Shown here: piece after piece, positions 1 through 13,301 of the stretch
Numbering within the stretch: the first letter of the stretch is position 1
Layout of the letters: every line of letters begins with the position of its first letter
NCBI RefSeq assembly: GCF_024834065.1
Contig: NZ_JANUYA010000004.1
Coordinates: 31,322-95,321 of the forward strand
Reading direction: 5' to 3'
DNA length: 64,000 nucleotides
From: Mycoplasma sp. CSL7475-4
GTDB taxonomy: Bacteria > Bacillota_I > Bacilli_A > Mycoplasmatales > Metamycoplasmataceae
Program-made: the position numbers and the translations under genes
Notes under the pieces: model-generated
The model's input: only the letters and a program-made list of their open reading frames with translations
Told to the model about the DNA's origin: nothing
The model's database searches: none

Positions 1-424
1 CGTCACCAACAATACGAGCACTTTTTCTGTGTTGACTTGAATATGTGATACCTAATTCACTCATGTCATAAAGAATACGTCTATGTACTGGTTTTAGTCC
101 ATCTCTTGCGTCTGGAAGGGCTCTAGAAACAATAACACTCATTGCATACTCAAGAAATGAATTTTTCATTTCACGATCAATTTCAACTGGATGCAATCCA
201 TCAGTTGGAGTGTCAATAATTTGTGATTGAACAACATAGTCTTCTTTGCTTTGTGGGCTACGTTCTTCTTCCTCGTCCGCAACTTCTTCTACTTTTTCTT
301 CCTTAAACGCTACGAATAATTCTTCATCTGGAATTGAATTTTCATCAAATTCCTCAATTTTTGGCTTATTTTGCTCATTTTCAATAGCGATTTGGTCTTT
401 TTTATCTTCTTTATTATTGGACAT
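1..424 (-). CDS. gyrA: DNA gyrase subunit A, N-terminal part (cut by window edge)
   Basis: Type II topoisomerase subunit that breaks and rejoins DNA to introduce negative supercoils with GyrB. Only the first 141 codons are present; the gene runs out of the window at base 1. An acidic, Glu/Asp-rich N-terminal extension of about 75 residues is followed by the start of the GyrA/ParC fold: [20 protein letters not shown], then [18 protein letters not shown], the conserved stretch before the catalytic tyrosine. The ATG has a good SD (AAGGAG). ParC shares these motifs, so GyrA rather than ParC is a preference, not proven; the extended N-terminus resembles mycoplasma GyrA. Confidence 0.88.
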   Translation of the reverse strand, partial: MSNNKEDKKDQIAIENEQNKPKIEEFDENSIPDEELFVAFKEEKVEEVADEEEERSPQSKEDYVVQSQIIDTPTDGLHPVEIDREMKNSFLEYAMSVIVSRALPDARDGLKPVHRRILYDMSELGITYSSQHRKSARIVGD

Positions 425-563
425 TTTGTTCTCCTTGCTATTAATATTAAATTTTAATATTTAAATTATACAATAGTTAACGAATATCTCTTATATTTAC
501 TACAATTTGAAAATTAAATATTTAAAGTAAAGTAAATAATTTCACGCTCGTTTATAATTATAA

Positions 564-656
564 TAACAAGGGTGCTGGTAAAACGGCTGAGAACATACCT
601 ATAGCGGATCATGGTAATTCATGCGTTGCTAGTTCTTTAAATATTATTCCTTGTTA
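564..656 (+). promoter_or_regulatory. TPP (thiamine pyrophosphate) riboswitch
   Basis: Seen directly: closing helix P1 TAACAAG (564-570)/CTTGTTA (650-656); GGGTGCT just inside it; the hallmark GCTGAGA (586-592) followed by ACC; then GATC-ATG-GTAAT-TCATGCG (607-625), matching the family pattern GATCTGG-ATAAT-GCCAGCG. Helix P2 is GGGT/ACCT and the distal helix is CATG/CATG. A TATAAT box at 553-558 lies just upstream. The 3' P1 strand abuts the SD AAGGAG (656-661) of the next gene; TCCTT at 648-652 could instead pair with AAGGA, so control is probably translational, but the direction of the response is not clear from sequence. The controlled operon encodes a p37/Cypl-type importer, a family with known thiamine-pyrophosphate binding. 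Confidence 0.85.
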
Positions 657-666
657 AGGAGAAATA

Positions 667-2016
667 ATGAAAATAAATAAAAAAATAGTGTCATGACTGA
701 GTCCGTTGGTTATGTCATCTATTTCAGTATTGGCAACTAGTTGTACTAATAAAACAGTTGAAAATAAAAATGATATTGCCGACAAGTGAGACACAAATAT
801 CACAATTGTAAACTCGTGAATAAATCCAGGTTTCAAATCTGAAAATGACAAAGGTCAAAGCGAAATTGAAAGAAACTTTTTAACACTATTGGCCCAAAGA
901 TTCAATGATTTTAAAAATAAGGATGAAGAAACAAAAGATTTACCTGATGTTAATTTCTTTATTGAAACAAATCAAGACAAGGACACATTTTATAGTAAAT
1001 TAGAGAGTAATAATCCTACACTGGATTTGATGATTGCTAACTATGCTACTTATCTTAATTCATTTGCCGATCAAACTGGCAAGGTAAATGATCTACACGG
1101 TATTAAACTTGTTTCACAAACAAGTACATTGAAATTCAATTGACAAGGCAGTGATAATGATACATATTCTAATGGTTTAAGCGATGATAAATTACGCCAG
1201 GCCGCCGATAGAAACAATGAAAGTTGAGTAAAAAATACTGGATATGAATATCCAGATTGGCAACAAGCTGTCAGTGAGAAAAAATTGAGTTTTGACGGTT
1301 CTAAATTCATTCAATTTTACGAAAATAACGCCTTGACATATGTATATCACGGGGCAATTTATATCGCAGGAAATAAAGCACAAAGAGATCAAATAATTCA
1401 AGATTGAAATAATAAAGATTGAGATGCGTTTGTTGGGCACGGTATAGCATTCAAGAAAAATACAAGTTCTGGTGGCTATAAATACCAAGTTGCTCTTTTA
1501 GCAAGACACTTCAACAAATCTTTAAGAGAAATTAACACATATTTAGAATCAGATTCAGAAAACATCATTAAAGGTCAATCAATTCAAGACACACTGGGCA
1601 AAAGACATAGTTCAAACATAATTCCTTTAATTGGTTTTGATGATGAAGGAGTGTATAACTGAACAAACAATGCTAAACACGATACATATTTCAAACCTGA
1701 AGGTTTTGTGTCAAATCAACCATACGATAGCGAAGATAACGTTGTGATTAGAACGCTAACCCTAACTAATCCAGCAGCTTACGATGTTGTTTTAGCACGT
1801 ACAGGAATTAGTCAAAAACAAGCAGATTTAATTTCTAAAGCCCTTAATTCACTTTCACTAAACGAAAACACTTATGGTATCTACACTGGCTATAATAAAT
1901 TTCAACCTCTTGATTTAGAAACATTCCAAAAATTTATGTATTTACAAGTACAAGCTGAAACAAAAAATGATAAAAATGTTTCAATACCGGAAATAACCGA
2001 TGCAAGAAATAATTAA
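667..2016 (+). CDS. p37/Cypl-type substrate-binding lipoprotein (probable thiamine/TPP importer)
   Basis: Extracytoplasmic binding lipoprotein of an ABC importer, 449 aa. The N-terminus is a lipoprotein signal: KINKK, a hydrophobic segment, then ATSC with Cys26 as the lipidation site. The mature part resembles the mycoplasma 'high affinity transport system protein p37' (Cypl) family, e.g. the motif around TIVNSWINPGF and the C-terminal region with YGIYTGYNKFQPL. Structural work on M. hyorhinis Cypl found bound thiamine pyrophosphate, and here the gene follows a TPP riboswitch, so import of thiamine or TPP is the best inference; older annotation as alkylphosphonate transport is less likely. 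SD AAGGAG. Overlaps the ATPase gene by 17 nt (same operon). Confidence 0.88.
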
Positions 2017-2749
2017 AATTAATGATCTTAGTTTTGCATATAACAAAAAATCAGAATTTGTATTGCAAAACGTAAATTTAAAAATTGAAAAAGGTTCAAT
2101 GGTTGCCATTATTGGGCCTAGTGGCGTGGGAAAAAGTACATTATTTAAATTAATCGTTAAGGCAGTTAAGCCACAGAGTGGTTATATTGAAGTTTTCAAT
2201 CAAAACATAAACGAAATCAGTAAAAAACATTGAAAAAAAGTGATGAAAAAAATCGGGTTTTTAACACAAAAAGCCAACTTGATCAACACTGAAAATGTCT
2301 TTGAAAATATCAAACGAACCAATGTTAATTATTCAAATTTTTTTCAAAGATTTTTCGGAATACTAACCAAAAAAGAAAAAATTAAAATTTTCCAAACTCT
2401 TGATGAATTAGGAATTTTAGATAAATCTTTTTATCGTGTTAGCGAATTGAGTGGCGGACAACAGCAACGTGTTGAAATAGCCAAATTATTGATTCAAAAT
2501 GTGGATTTAATCTTAGCTGATGAGCCAACGTCAAATTTAGATAACCAAACCAGTCAAGATGTTTTGGAATTGTTGAAAAAATTAGCTAAGCAAGGCAAAA
2601 CCATATTAGTTAACATTCACGATTTAAGTTTTATCAAATCGCACTTTACACACGTAATTGGTATTAAAAACAAACAAGTTGTTTTGGCTAAAAAAACAAG
2701 GGATGTTGAACAATGAGAACTTATTCAAACAGTGAAAACAACTCAATAA
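2000..2749 (+). CDS. ABC importer ATP-binding protein (PhnC-like)
   Basis: Cytoplasmic ATPase that powers the importer, 249 aa. Walker A GPSGVGKST is near residue 37, Q-loop FLTQKAN near 87, signature LSGGQQQR near 150, Walker B LILADEPTSNLD near 170, and H-loop NIHDLS near 205. These match PhnC-type ATPases found with p37 lipoproteins. Two in-frame TGA codons (one near codon 79, one near the end) are read as Trp; the C-terminus WELIQTVKTTQ lies beyond the second. It overlaps the lipoprotein gene upstream by 17 nt and the permease downstream by 37 nt, implying translational coupling. Confidence 0.9.
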
Positions 2750-4461
2750 TAAAAGAAAAAAAATTATTTCGCTACAGATACAAAAGTTTAAAAAGTAAGC
2801 AAAAAACAAGTTGAAAACTACATCCAATTTTCATTCATTTGATAATATTATTAGCAATTGGTTTATTAGCGTATATTTTCTATGAAAAATCTAGTAAATT
2901 AAAATTTGATAACACTGGTTTTATAGTGCAAAAAATACAGAATTTATTCAGTTTTGGCACCAAAAGTTATCGTCTCACTGGGCGTACTAGCGGTGAATAC
3001 ACTTCACTATTAATGGATTCAATTACTGCTCTTTGAATATCAATAAAATTAGGTTTAGTGGGGACATTTATCGGGTTTATTTTAGCTGTTGTTACGAGTG
3101 TATTATCTTTTTCAAAAGCAACCAATAAATACAGTGCATTTGCTTTTAAATCCATCATTTTGATTTTAAGAGCAATGCCTGAACTTGTGTTCATTAGAGT
3201 AATTACTTTTACAGCTCGTAATGAATTGAGTTTGCTATTGGTGTTTGTCTGATTTACTTGGTTGTGATTACATAAATATTATATTGAGATTTTTGAAAAT
3301 GTTGATTTAAGCTCTTATTGAAATTCTATAAGTCAAGGCAACAATAAATTCAAGGCTTTTTATAAAGAAATATGACCAAGAGTTAAACATAGAATTTATT
3401 CATTGTTTTTGTTTTCTTTTGAGTCTAATATGCGTTGATCATCAATTTTAGGTGCCCTATCACTTCCAGGAATTGGTGTGTTAATTTCATACGGTGCTAG
3501 TCAAACTGCCAACTTTAAAGAATTAGGTATTCCGCTACTTTTTCTAATGCTATTCATTGTCTTTTTAGAAATAATTAATATTCTTTTTAAAAAATATTTA
3601 ATTGAGGCCAAAACAAAGAAAATTTCAATAAATTCGCAATTTAAATACATTAATTACAAACAATTAACAAGACAATTGAATGTAAGAAAAATCGTTTATT
3701 CAGTAATATTTAGTTTATGTTTAATAGTAACTGCTTATGTACTAATAACAACTAAATGGCTTTTCTTTGAATTGTCGGCCACAAAAGGTTTTTTCGAATA
3801 CTTTTTTAGACCAGATTTTACAGTTTTTGATTTCAGAAGTTGAAATTTAGCCAATCCATTCTATGTTTTATGAGAATCAATGTCTTTTACAATTCTCGCT
3901 CTCACAATTTGTCTGCTTTTAACTCTTATTTCAATAAGATTGCAGTCGCTACACCTAAATAATAAATACTGAGCAATCACATGAAGAATACTCAATGTAT
4001 TGATACGATTAGTGCCAACAATTGTGTATTTCTTCGTTTTGCAACCCTTATTTCAATCGGCATTGTTTTTGATAATCTTAATTATTTCATTGCACGAAAT
4101 GTCAAGTATTTCGAAACAATTAACCGAGGCTATTGATAATTTAGATGAGGAAATAATTTTGAATATGAGACTGCAAGGTTTTAGTAATAATCAAATTTAT
4201 TTCAAATATGTTTTACCAGCCATTAAATTTGACTTTATTGCTTTATCATTTTTCTATTTTGAACTAATTTTTAGAAATTCAATAACATATTCAATTTTTG
4301 CACCTTCACAATTAAACATTGGAACTAAAATTTGAACTAATTTGAATACTAGAAATTATCATCCTGAAATAGCTATGGCCTACACATGACTGGCAACTTT
4401 TGCAATATTATTGATAAATTTTGTTGGAAAAACAATAACAAAACGATTAAAAACACATTAA
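2713..4461 (+). CDS. ABC importer permease, two PhnE-like domains fused
   Basis: Integral membrane permease of the p37-type importer, 582 aa, about twice the length of a single PhnE permease. Two homologous membrane halves are visible: one around residues 40-300 (with SILGALSLPGIG) and one around 340-580, which carries the clearer EAA-type loop (RLQGFSNNQIYFKYVLP) that docks on the ATPase. Many TGA-encoded Trp residues. A basic N-terminal tail precedes the first helix. The start overlaps the ATPase gene by 37 nt. A fused double permease means one polypeptide can replace a homodimer, as in other mycoplasma p37 operons. Followed by a hairpin terminator. Confidence 0.88.
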
Positions 4462-4486
4462 ACACCTTAATTGGTGTTTTTGTTTT
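4461..4486 (+). terminator. Intrinsic terminator of the p37 operon
   Basis: AACACC (4461-4466) and GGTGTT (4473-4478) form a short hairpin, followed by a T-rich run. It starts at the permease stop codon. Confidence 0.7.
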
Positions 4487-4539
4487 GTTTTTAATCTAAT
4501 ATTAATATAAAATTTATAAATAGATTTTAAAGGAGTAGT

Positions 4540-5930
<1,391 letters not shown>

Positions 5931-5940
<10 letters not shown>

Positions 5941-6335
5941 AGTTTCGCTCCGATTACAATCAAGAAGGTAAAGAACAATTTACCGAATTTGAAGCAGAAG
6001 CAAAATACTCAAAACAAATAATTAAACACCCACTGGAAAATAAAGAATTTGAATACGATATCTATGAATTTAGAGATCCACAAAATCAACAGTTGACCAG
6101 AATTGAAATAAATCCCAAAAGTGTTAATGTTATTACTAGTAATGCTACCTTGCAACTGCGCTTCAAAAAATACCATGGTGGTTCACAAATCAATTTAGAC
6201 AAAAATAAATTATTTTTAAAAACGCTAATGGATAAATGTATTGTCGATCCGGAAAAAGCACACTTTCAATATGAATTATTCAGTATTGCCGACCAACCTA
6301 TGGGTAAATTTAAAATCACAATTTCTTATAAATAA
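5931..6335 (+). CDS. DUF1934 (YwiB-like) small beta-barrel protein
   Basis: Hypothetical 134-aa protein without signal peptide or membrane segment. The alternating pattern (FEYDIYEF, RIEINPKSVNVIT, LQLRFKK, FKITISYK) predicts mostly beta strands and fits DUF1934/YwiB, a calycin-like barrel of unknown role that commonly sits beside tRNA-synthetase genes in Firmicutes. The start overlaps the end of gltX by 10 nt, so the two are co-translated. No catalytic motif recognised; the family assignment is by pattern and context only. Confidence 0.6.
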
Positions 6336-6367
6336 AAACAGGGAGACAAAATGCTCTCTCTGTTTTT
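6334..6367. terminator. Bidirectional hairpin between convergent genes
   Basis: AAAAACAG...GGAGA pairs with TCTCTCTGTTTTT (imperfect stem, loop CAAAATGC). A-run on one side and T-run on the other let it work for both the DUF1934 gene and the minus-strand small gene. Confidence 0.65.
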
Positions 6368-6384
6368 ATTTACCAATAAAGAAA

Positions 6385-6495
6385 TTAAGCTTGTTCTCTA
6401 GCTGCTCTACGAGCATCTCTAGCTTGCTCTTTTTGTAATTTGTGTAATCTTTTAGCAGCACGTTCTTTGTTTTTTTGTCTAACTATTTTTCTCAT
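6385..6495 (-). CDS. 36-aa highly basic micro-protein
   Basis: A very short ORF with an excellent SD (AGGAG, 5 nt before ATG). The product starts MRKIVRQKNKERAAKRL and ends in ARDARRAAREQA: about 40% Arg/Lys, strongly helical, no Cys, no hydrophobic segment. It lies between metK and a hairpin and could be co-transcribed with metK. Composition suggests an RNA- or ribosome-binding peptide, but it does not match L34, L36, S21 or THX as I know them. Unrecognised; it might be a lineage-specific ribosomal accessory protein. Confidence 0.6.
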   Translation of the reverse strand: MRKIVRQKNKERAAKRLHKLQKEQARDARRAAREQA

Positions 6496-6560
6496 AATAC
6501 TCCTTTATCATTGTTGTGTGGTTAATTTAACATAATATGTTTGAAATTATAACATAATGA

Positions 6561-7709
6561 TTATTTGTTAGCTTTTAAATATTCTCTAATTTCGTTGATT
6601 TTATTCAATCTTTCTCAAGGTAAATCAAGATCATCTCTACCAAAGTGGCCAAAATAACTTGTATCGCCAAAAATAGGAGATTTTAAATTTAAATCTTTAA
6701 TTATTGCTCTTGGTCTTAAATCAAAAACATTTTCTACTATTTTCTTAATTAAAGCATCATTTACTTTATTGTCTGTTTTGACACTAATTGAGACCGGTTC
6801 AGCAATACCAATCGCATATGAAACTTGAATTTCAAGCGAATTACATAAAGAACCTTCCGCAACGATGTTTTTTGCAATTCAGCGACAAGCGTAAGCAGCA
6901 GATCTATCAACTTTAGTTGCATCTTTACCGCTGAATGCTCCGCCGCCGTGGCGTGCATAACCGCCGTATGTATCAACAATAATTTTACGACCAGTTAAAC
7001 CAGTATCGCCAATTGGTCCGCCAATTACAAAACGGCCTGTTGGGTTAATTAAAATTTTCTTTGGCAATTCTAAATTATATTCTGTCAAAACCGGTTTAAT
7101 AATATTAGCTTTAATAAAGTCTTTAAATTCTCTTTCAACATAATCTTCAGCGTGCTGAATTGACATTAAAACCGTATCAACAGTGTTGTTTGAGTAGTTG
7201 ATGGTTACTTGGCTTTTCATGTCTGCTTTAGCTCATTTAAATTCGCCACTTGTTCGTAATTTATCAGCCCTTTTCACTAACTCATTTGCTAAGGTAATTG
7301 CTAAAGGCATATAATTTTTGGTTTCGTTAGTTGCGTAACCAAACATGATGCCTTGATCTCCGGCTCCAATTTGATCTTCAGATAAAACCACACCTCGACT
7401 AATATCAGGGCTTTGTTGTTTAATATCAGTGATAAATTTAACATTTTCTATCGAATAACCTAGTTTTTCAAATACAGACTTAGCGATTGCGATAGCATCA
7501 ATATTAGCTGTTGACGAAACCTCTCCGGCAACAATAACCATATTTCCTGTCGCCACTGTTTCGATTGCTGTTCTAGAGTTAGGATCTTGTTTTACGTAAG
7601 CATCTAAAATACGATCTGAAATTTGGTCACAAACTTTATCTGGGTGTCCTTGTCCAACACTTTCAGATGTGAATAAATTCACATCATTTAAAATAAAATT
7701 TTTGTTCAT
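6561..7709 (-). CDS. metK: S-adenosylmethionine synthetase
   Basis: Makes S-adenosylmethionine from methionine and ATP; 382 aa, full family length. Conserved elements: [17 protein letters not shown] (residues 12-28, ATP/metal site), GEVSS and [15 protein letters not shown] (around 110-130), [21 protein letters not shown] and GGGAFSGKD (around 240-265). TGA codes Trp once. The long leader contains a divergent S-box riboswitch and a helix that sequesters the SD, so expression is probably SAM-repressed. Preceded by a TTGTTA-17-CATTAT promoter. Confidence 0.97.
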
Positions 7710-7717
7710 AAAAAAAA

Positions 7718-7852
7718 CTCCTTTGTCAAATAAAACAAAGAGTAAGCAAAAAAAGTTTTCAACATGTTAAAGAAATCTCTTCCTGACTTTCCACCTTCCA
7801 AAATGGGGTTGGCATGCCTCAACGCTGTCGAGCTAGGCAACTCTTTATGTTA
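7718..7852 (-). promoter_or_regulatory. Divergent S-box (SAM-I) riboswitch with SD-sequestering helix, controlling metK
   Basis: Read on the minus strand. P1 is TAACAT (7852-7847)/ATGTTG (7765-7760). Next comes AAAGAG (family AAGAG), then P2 TGCC/GGCA with inner GCT-CGAC-AGC and asymmetric TA/GTTGA, placed like the S-box kink-turn (UGA/GAUGA). Then GCCAACC (family GGCAACC), P3 ACCCC/GGAAGGT, then GGTGGAAAGTC (family GGTGCxAAxTCC), and a P4 hairpin GAAGA/TCTTT. The P2 loop GAC can pair with GTC after P3, the position of the conserved S-box pseudoknot. Downstream CTCTTTGT pairs with ACAAAGGAG, hiding the SD; AAAGAG of the aptamer could alternatively pair with CTCTTT. The architecture fits SAM-I; individual bases diverge. 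Confidence 0.78.
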
Positions 7853-7858
7853 TCTGGA

Positions 7859-7887
7859 ATAATGTTACACTAATTTTCACGTAACAA
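7859..7887 (-). promoter_or_regulatory. metK promoter
   Basis: On the minus strand a -35-like TTGTTA (7887-7882) and a -10-like CATTAT (7864-7859) are spaced by 17 nt, immediately upstream of the riboswitch aptamer. Confidence 0.5.
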
Positions 7888-7998
7888 AAAAATTTATATA
7901 TTTTTGTTTTTTACTTTTACTTTTTGCATTTTGTCTTATAATAACTTTACGTTATTTTAAATAAATAATAAGATCTTATAATATTTGAAGGAGGAATA

Positions 7999-8199
7999 AT
8001 GGCTATAGTTCCAAAACGTAAAACCTCGAAACAACGTAAACACAAAAGACGTACTCATGATGCGTTAAAAATCCAAAACCTTGTTTCATGTAAAAATTGT
8101 TCTAACTTTATCCAACAACATAGAGTTTGCCAATTTTGTGGATTTTATAGAGATAAAATCGTTGAAGGTTACAGAAGTATCAATTCTCGTAACAACTAA
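7999..8199 (+). CDS. rpmF: 50S ribosomal protein L32
   Basis: Large-subunit ribosomal protein, 66 aa. Begins MAIVPKRKTSKQRKHKRRTH, the L32 N-terminal motif, followed by a zinc ribbon CKNC...CQFC (all four Cys kept, so the zinc-binding form). SD AAGGAGG; TATAAT boxes lie upstream in the divergent region shared with metK. A hairpin terminator follows. Confidence 0.96.
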   Translation: MAIVPKRKTSKQRKHKRRTHDALKIQNLVSCKNCSNFIQQHRVCQFCGFYRDKIVEGYRSINSRNN

Positions 8200-8216
8200 T
8201 AATCCAGTGCACTTTT

Positions 8217-8245
8217 AAAAAAATCTGTTTAGCAGATTTTTTTAT
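8217..8245 (+). terminator. Intrinsic terminator after rpmF
   Basis: AAATCTG (8221-8227)/CAGATTT (8233-8239) hairpin followed by a T run. Confidence 0.8.
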
Positions 8246-8297
8246 TTACTTTCGCATTTGTTTTTATAAATTATTCACTTTTATATAATATAAAAAT

Positions 8298-9897
8298 ATG
8301 AAGAGCAATTTAAACCAAAATTCAGTAATTTATATCTCTATGATTGGTGTTGTACTATCATTAATAGCAATGTTATTGATAGTTTTAATCATTTTATTCA
8401 CACGTAATAATAACTTAAAAAATTACAAAAGAGAAATTAGTGAATTGTATGATGAAATGACTAAACAGTATAATTACACAAAAGTACGAACAATAAGATT
8501 TAAGGATTTATCGAATATCAATAGAGTATATCGTGATAAATATGAAAAACTTAAAGAACTTTGAAATAAGGAAATCTACATTTTATACTATGAATTTGAA
8601 GAAAAGAATAGTCTTATACTTAAACACATTGAAAAACGTGACATAAAGAAAGCTAAGGCACTTAATTCAGAAATGTATAGCATTTACAAAAAATTTGAAG
8701 ATGCCTTCCTTAATGTTCAGTTAGAAACAGAACTCGATAATGTAAGATTCGAAGTAAATGAATTCTTGCTAACCAATGCCCAATCTTTTATTAAGGTTTT
8801 AAGAAAAATAATTAATAGTAATAAGAAAAAACTTGTTCGCTCGTATGATACACTGTCCAAGGAATTAGAAAACTTTAGAGTTATTTTTAGCAATATTGAG
8901 AAAAATAAAGATAGAACAACACTGGATGAGATTAGTGATGCCTTAAGTCAGTATGACCCTAAATTAAGAATGTTTGGTCTTAAAGTTTCCCATGCATTAG
9001 TATTGGAAAAGTTGATTTTTAGCACTATTGTCAATATGTTAAACAAATTATTAGGGAATAATCAAAAAAGCGAAGATGTTTCTAATTTAGCGGCTTTATT
9101 AGTTAAAATACAGCGCAACTATTTAAATGAACCATTTCAAGACACAAACGATGAAGTTAAAAAATTACTGAATAAATACTATTATTTAAAAAATAAAAAT
9201 AATATAGAAAATCAAATTGACGATTATATTGGTAATAATACCGTTAAAATACAGTCAATAATTGATAATGTAGAGCAAAAAATTAGTAATTTTGGTGTAA
9301 TTAAAAGCGAACACAGACAGAAAAAAATTGCTGAACTTTCAGCACGATTTATTAACATAAAAAAAGATTTTGAATGTATTTTATCTCAAAAAAACGACAA
9401 TAAAAATAACACAGTTTTTCTCGATTTTGACTCACTAGTCGATATCTTGATTAACTGAATAAATGAATTTAATAAATTGTCGAGATACGAGCAAAATGAA
9501 TCGCTTAAACATGAGTATTTCAAATCTTATTGAACAACTCTTGAAGAGTGATATTATAGTCTTTTAACTAAACGCGAATTTTTAGAAAATACGACTGAAA
9601 ATGATTTAATTTTTAGTGACTTAATTCGTTTTCATGAAGAAATCTTAAAAAATAAAACCACCTCAGCAAATGAGATGAACTTGTTTATTGAAAAATTACG
9701 AAATTTATATAAGGTTATTCAAAAAGCAAAAACATATAAATACATGACAACTGCACTAATGGATAAAATCAATAAATATTCAATAAACAACGAAAAAATA
9801 GCATTGAGATTACAAAATATTTCACACAAACTCGCAAATAAAGAATTTTCAAAAGCTTACGCAGATACAATACAGTTAATTAGAAAGGAAAAAATTA

Positions 9898-9908
<11 letters not shown>
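8298..9908 (+). CDS. EzrA-like membrane-anchored coiled-coil protein
   Basis: 536 aa. One N-terminal membrane helix (about residues 11-35, rich in Ile/Leu) is followed by a long charged alpha-helical/coiled-coil cytoplasmic region with no cysteine-rich or enzymatic motif. This layout is that of EzrA, the FtsZ-ring regulator of Firmicutes. Context agrees: it overlaps thiI, and in Bacillus ezrA lies near thiI. Sequence identity to EzrA cannot be judged by eye. No SD: a TATAAT box at 8284-8289 ends 8 nt before the ATG, so the mRNA is probably leaderless. In-frame TGA codons are Trp. Confidence 0.6.
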
Positions 9909-12421
<2,513 letters not shown>

Positions 12422-12432
12422 TTAAAAATAAT

Positions 12433-12468
12433 AATTGGTATCAATTTTCCTTGATACCAATTTTTTTT
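12433..12468 (+). terminator. Strong terminator after eno
   Basis: A 12-bp perfect stem AATTGGTATCAA (12433-12444)/TTGATACCAATT (12451-12462) followed by an uninterrupted T run. Confidence 0.92.
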
Positions 12469-12500
12469 ATTTTCGCAATCAATTTATTGAAAAATTACAA

Positions 12501-12537
12501 AAAAACACCAACAAACCACAAAAGATTGTTGGTGTTT
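12501..12537 (-). terminator. Terminator after lspA
   Basis: On the minus strand AACACCAACA pairs with TGTTGGTGTT, then a T-rich run. It closes the ileS-lspA unit. Confidence 0.8.
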
Positions 12538-12551
12538 AATCACAAATCAAG

Positions 12552-13301
12552 TTAGGAAACTAAATTATGTTGATTTTGATTATTTGATGGATTAACTTTT
12601 TGATTAGCATCAGTGTTACTATCTTGATCGCTATTTTTATCAATTTTCTCTTTTTGCTCTCTAAAATATTCAGTAAATAAAGAAATTATTAGATAACCAA
12701 TTAATATTAAAATCGAGATAATAATTAGCAGGTCGGCTACATTAAAAGTACCTAAATCACGTTTGGTTACTTTTTCAAAGTAAGGTAGATATAAAATGTC
12801 TTTTACATTTCCATCTCATAAAAACCTATCGGTCATATTACCCGCCGTGCCGGCCATAAGTAAAGCAATAATAGTTACTCATAAAAATGAGTCTAAAAAG
12901 AAAATAGATATAGTGAAAGTTAATAAAACTAAAACACTTATTATTTGAACAATGATAATAACAGCATTAGTTTTAAAGGGAATAATAGTCACACCATGAT
13001 GAGGCACCAGACGAATTCCAAGGAAAGCGCCTTGATAAACATAGGTTATATTTCCTTCTTCATATGCTTGATATTGAGCTTCACCAGGGTAAAAATGAAA
13101 TTTAGTGAATTGGTCTATGAAGTAAGCTGCAAAAGCAATCAATAAAAAGACTGCATATTTTATAAGTATTTTCTTTTTATTTTCTTTTCATCTTTTTACT
13201 GTGTAATTTTTGACACTAGTAAATAAGTCTTTAATGACCTGTTTGCGTTCTTTTCATGTTTTTTTAGGTTTTACTTTTGTACCGTCAACTTCTTTACTCA
13301 T
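12552..13301 (-). CDS. lspA: Lipoprotein signal peptidase (signal peptidase II)
   Basis: Membrane aspartyl protease that cleaves signal peptides of lipidated prolipoproteins such as the p37 protein in this window. 249 aa, longer than usual because of a charged cytoplasmic N-terminal extension (about 45 residues) and an Asn/Gln/Asp-rich C-terminal tail. Four membrane helices. Catalytic motifs GNMTDR (first Asp) and DLGTFNVAD (second Asp) are both present. SD AGAGGT. Its ATG overlaps the ileS stop by 8 nt, so translation is coupled to ileS, a common pairing in bacteria. Confidence 0.95.

Noticed and set aside
1071..1488. Minus-strand frames opposite the p37 lipoprotein
   Set aside because: Shadows of a well supported plus-strand gene; composition is implausible and no SD.
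7743..7860. Alternative identities for the metK leader (RNase P, SRP RNA, tmRNA, SMK box, preQ1)
   Set aside because: Length and motifs do not fit; helix order and the pseudoknot fit S-box best.
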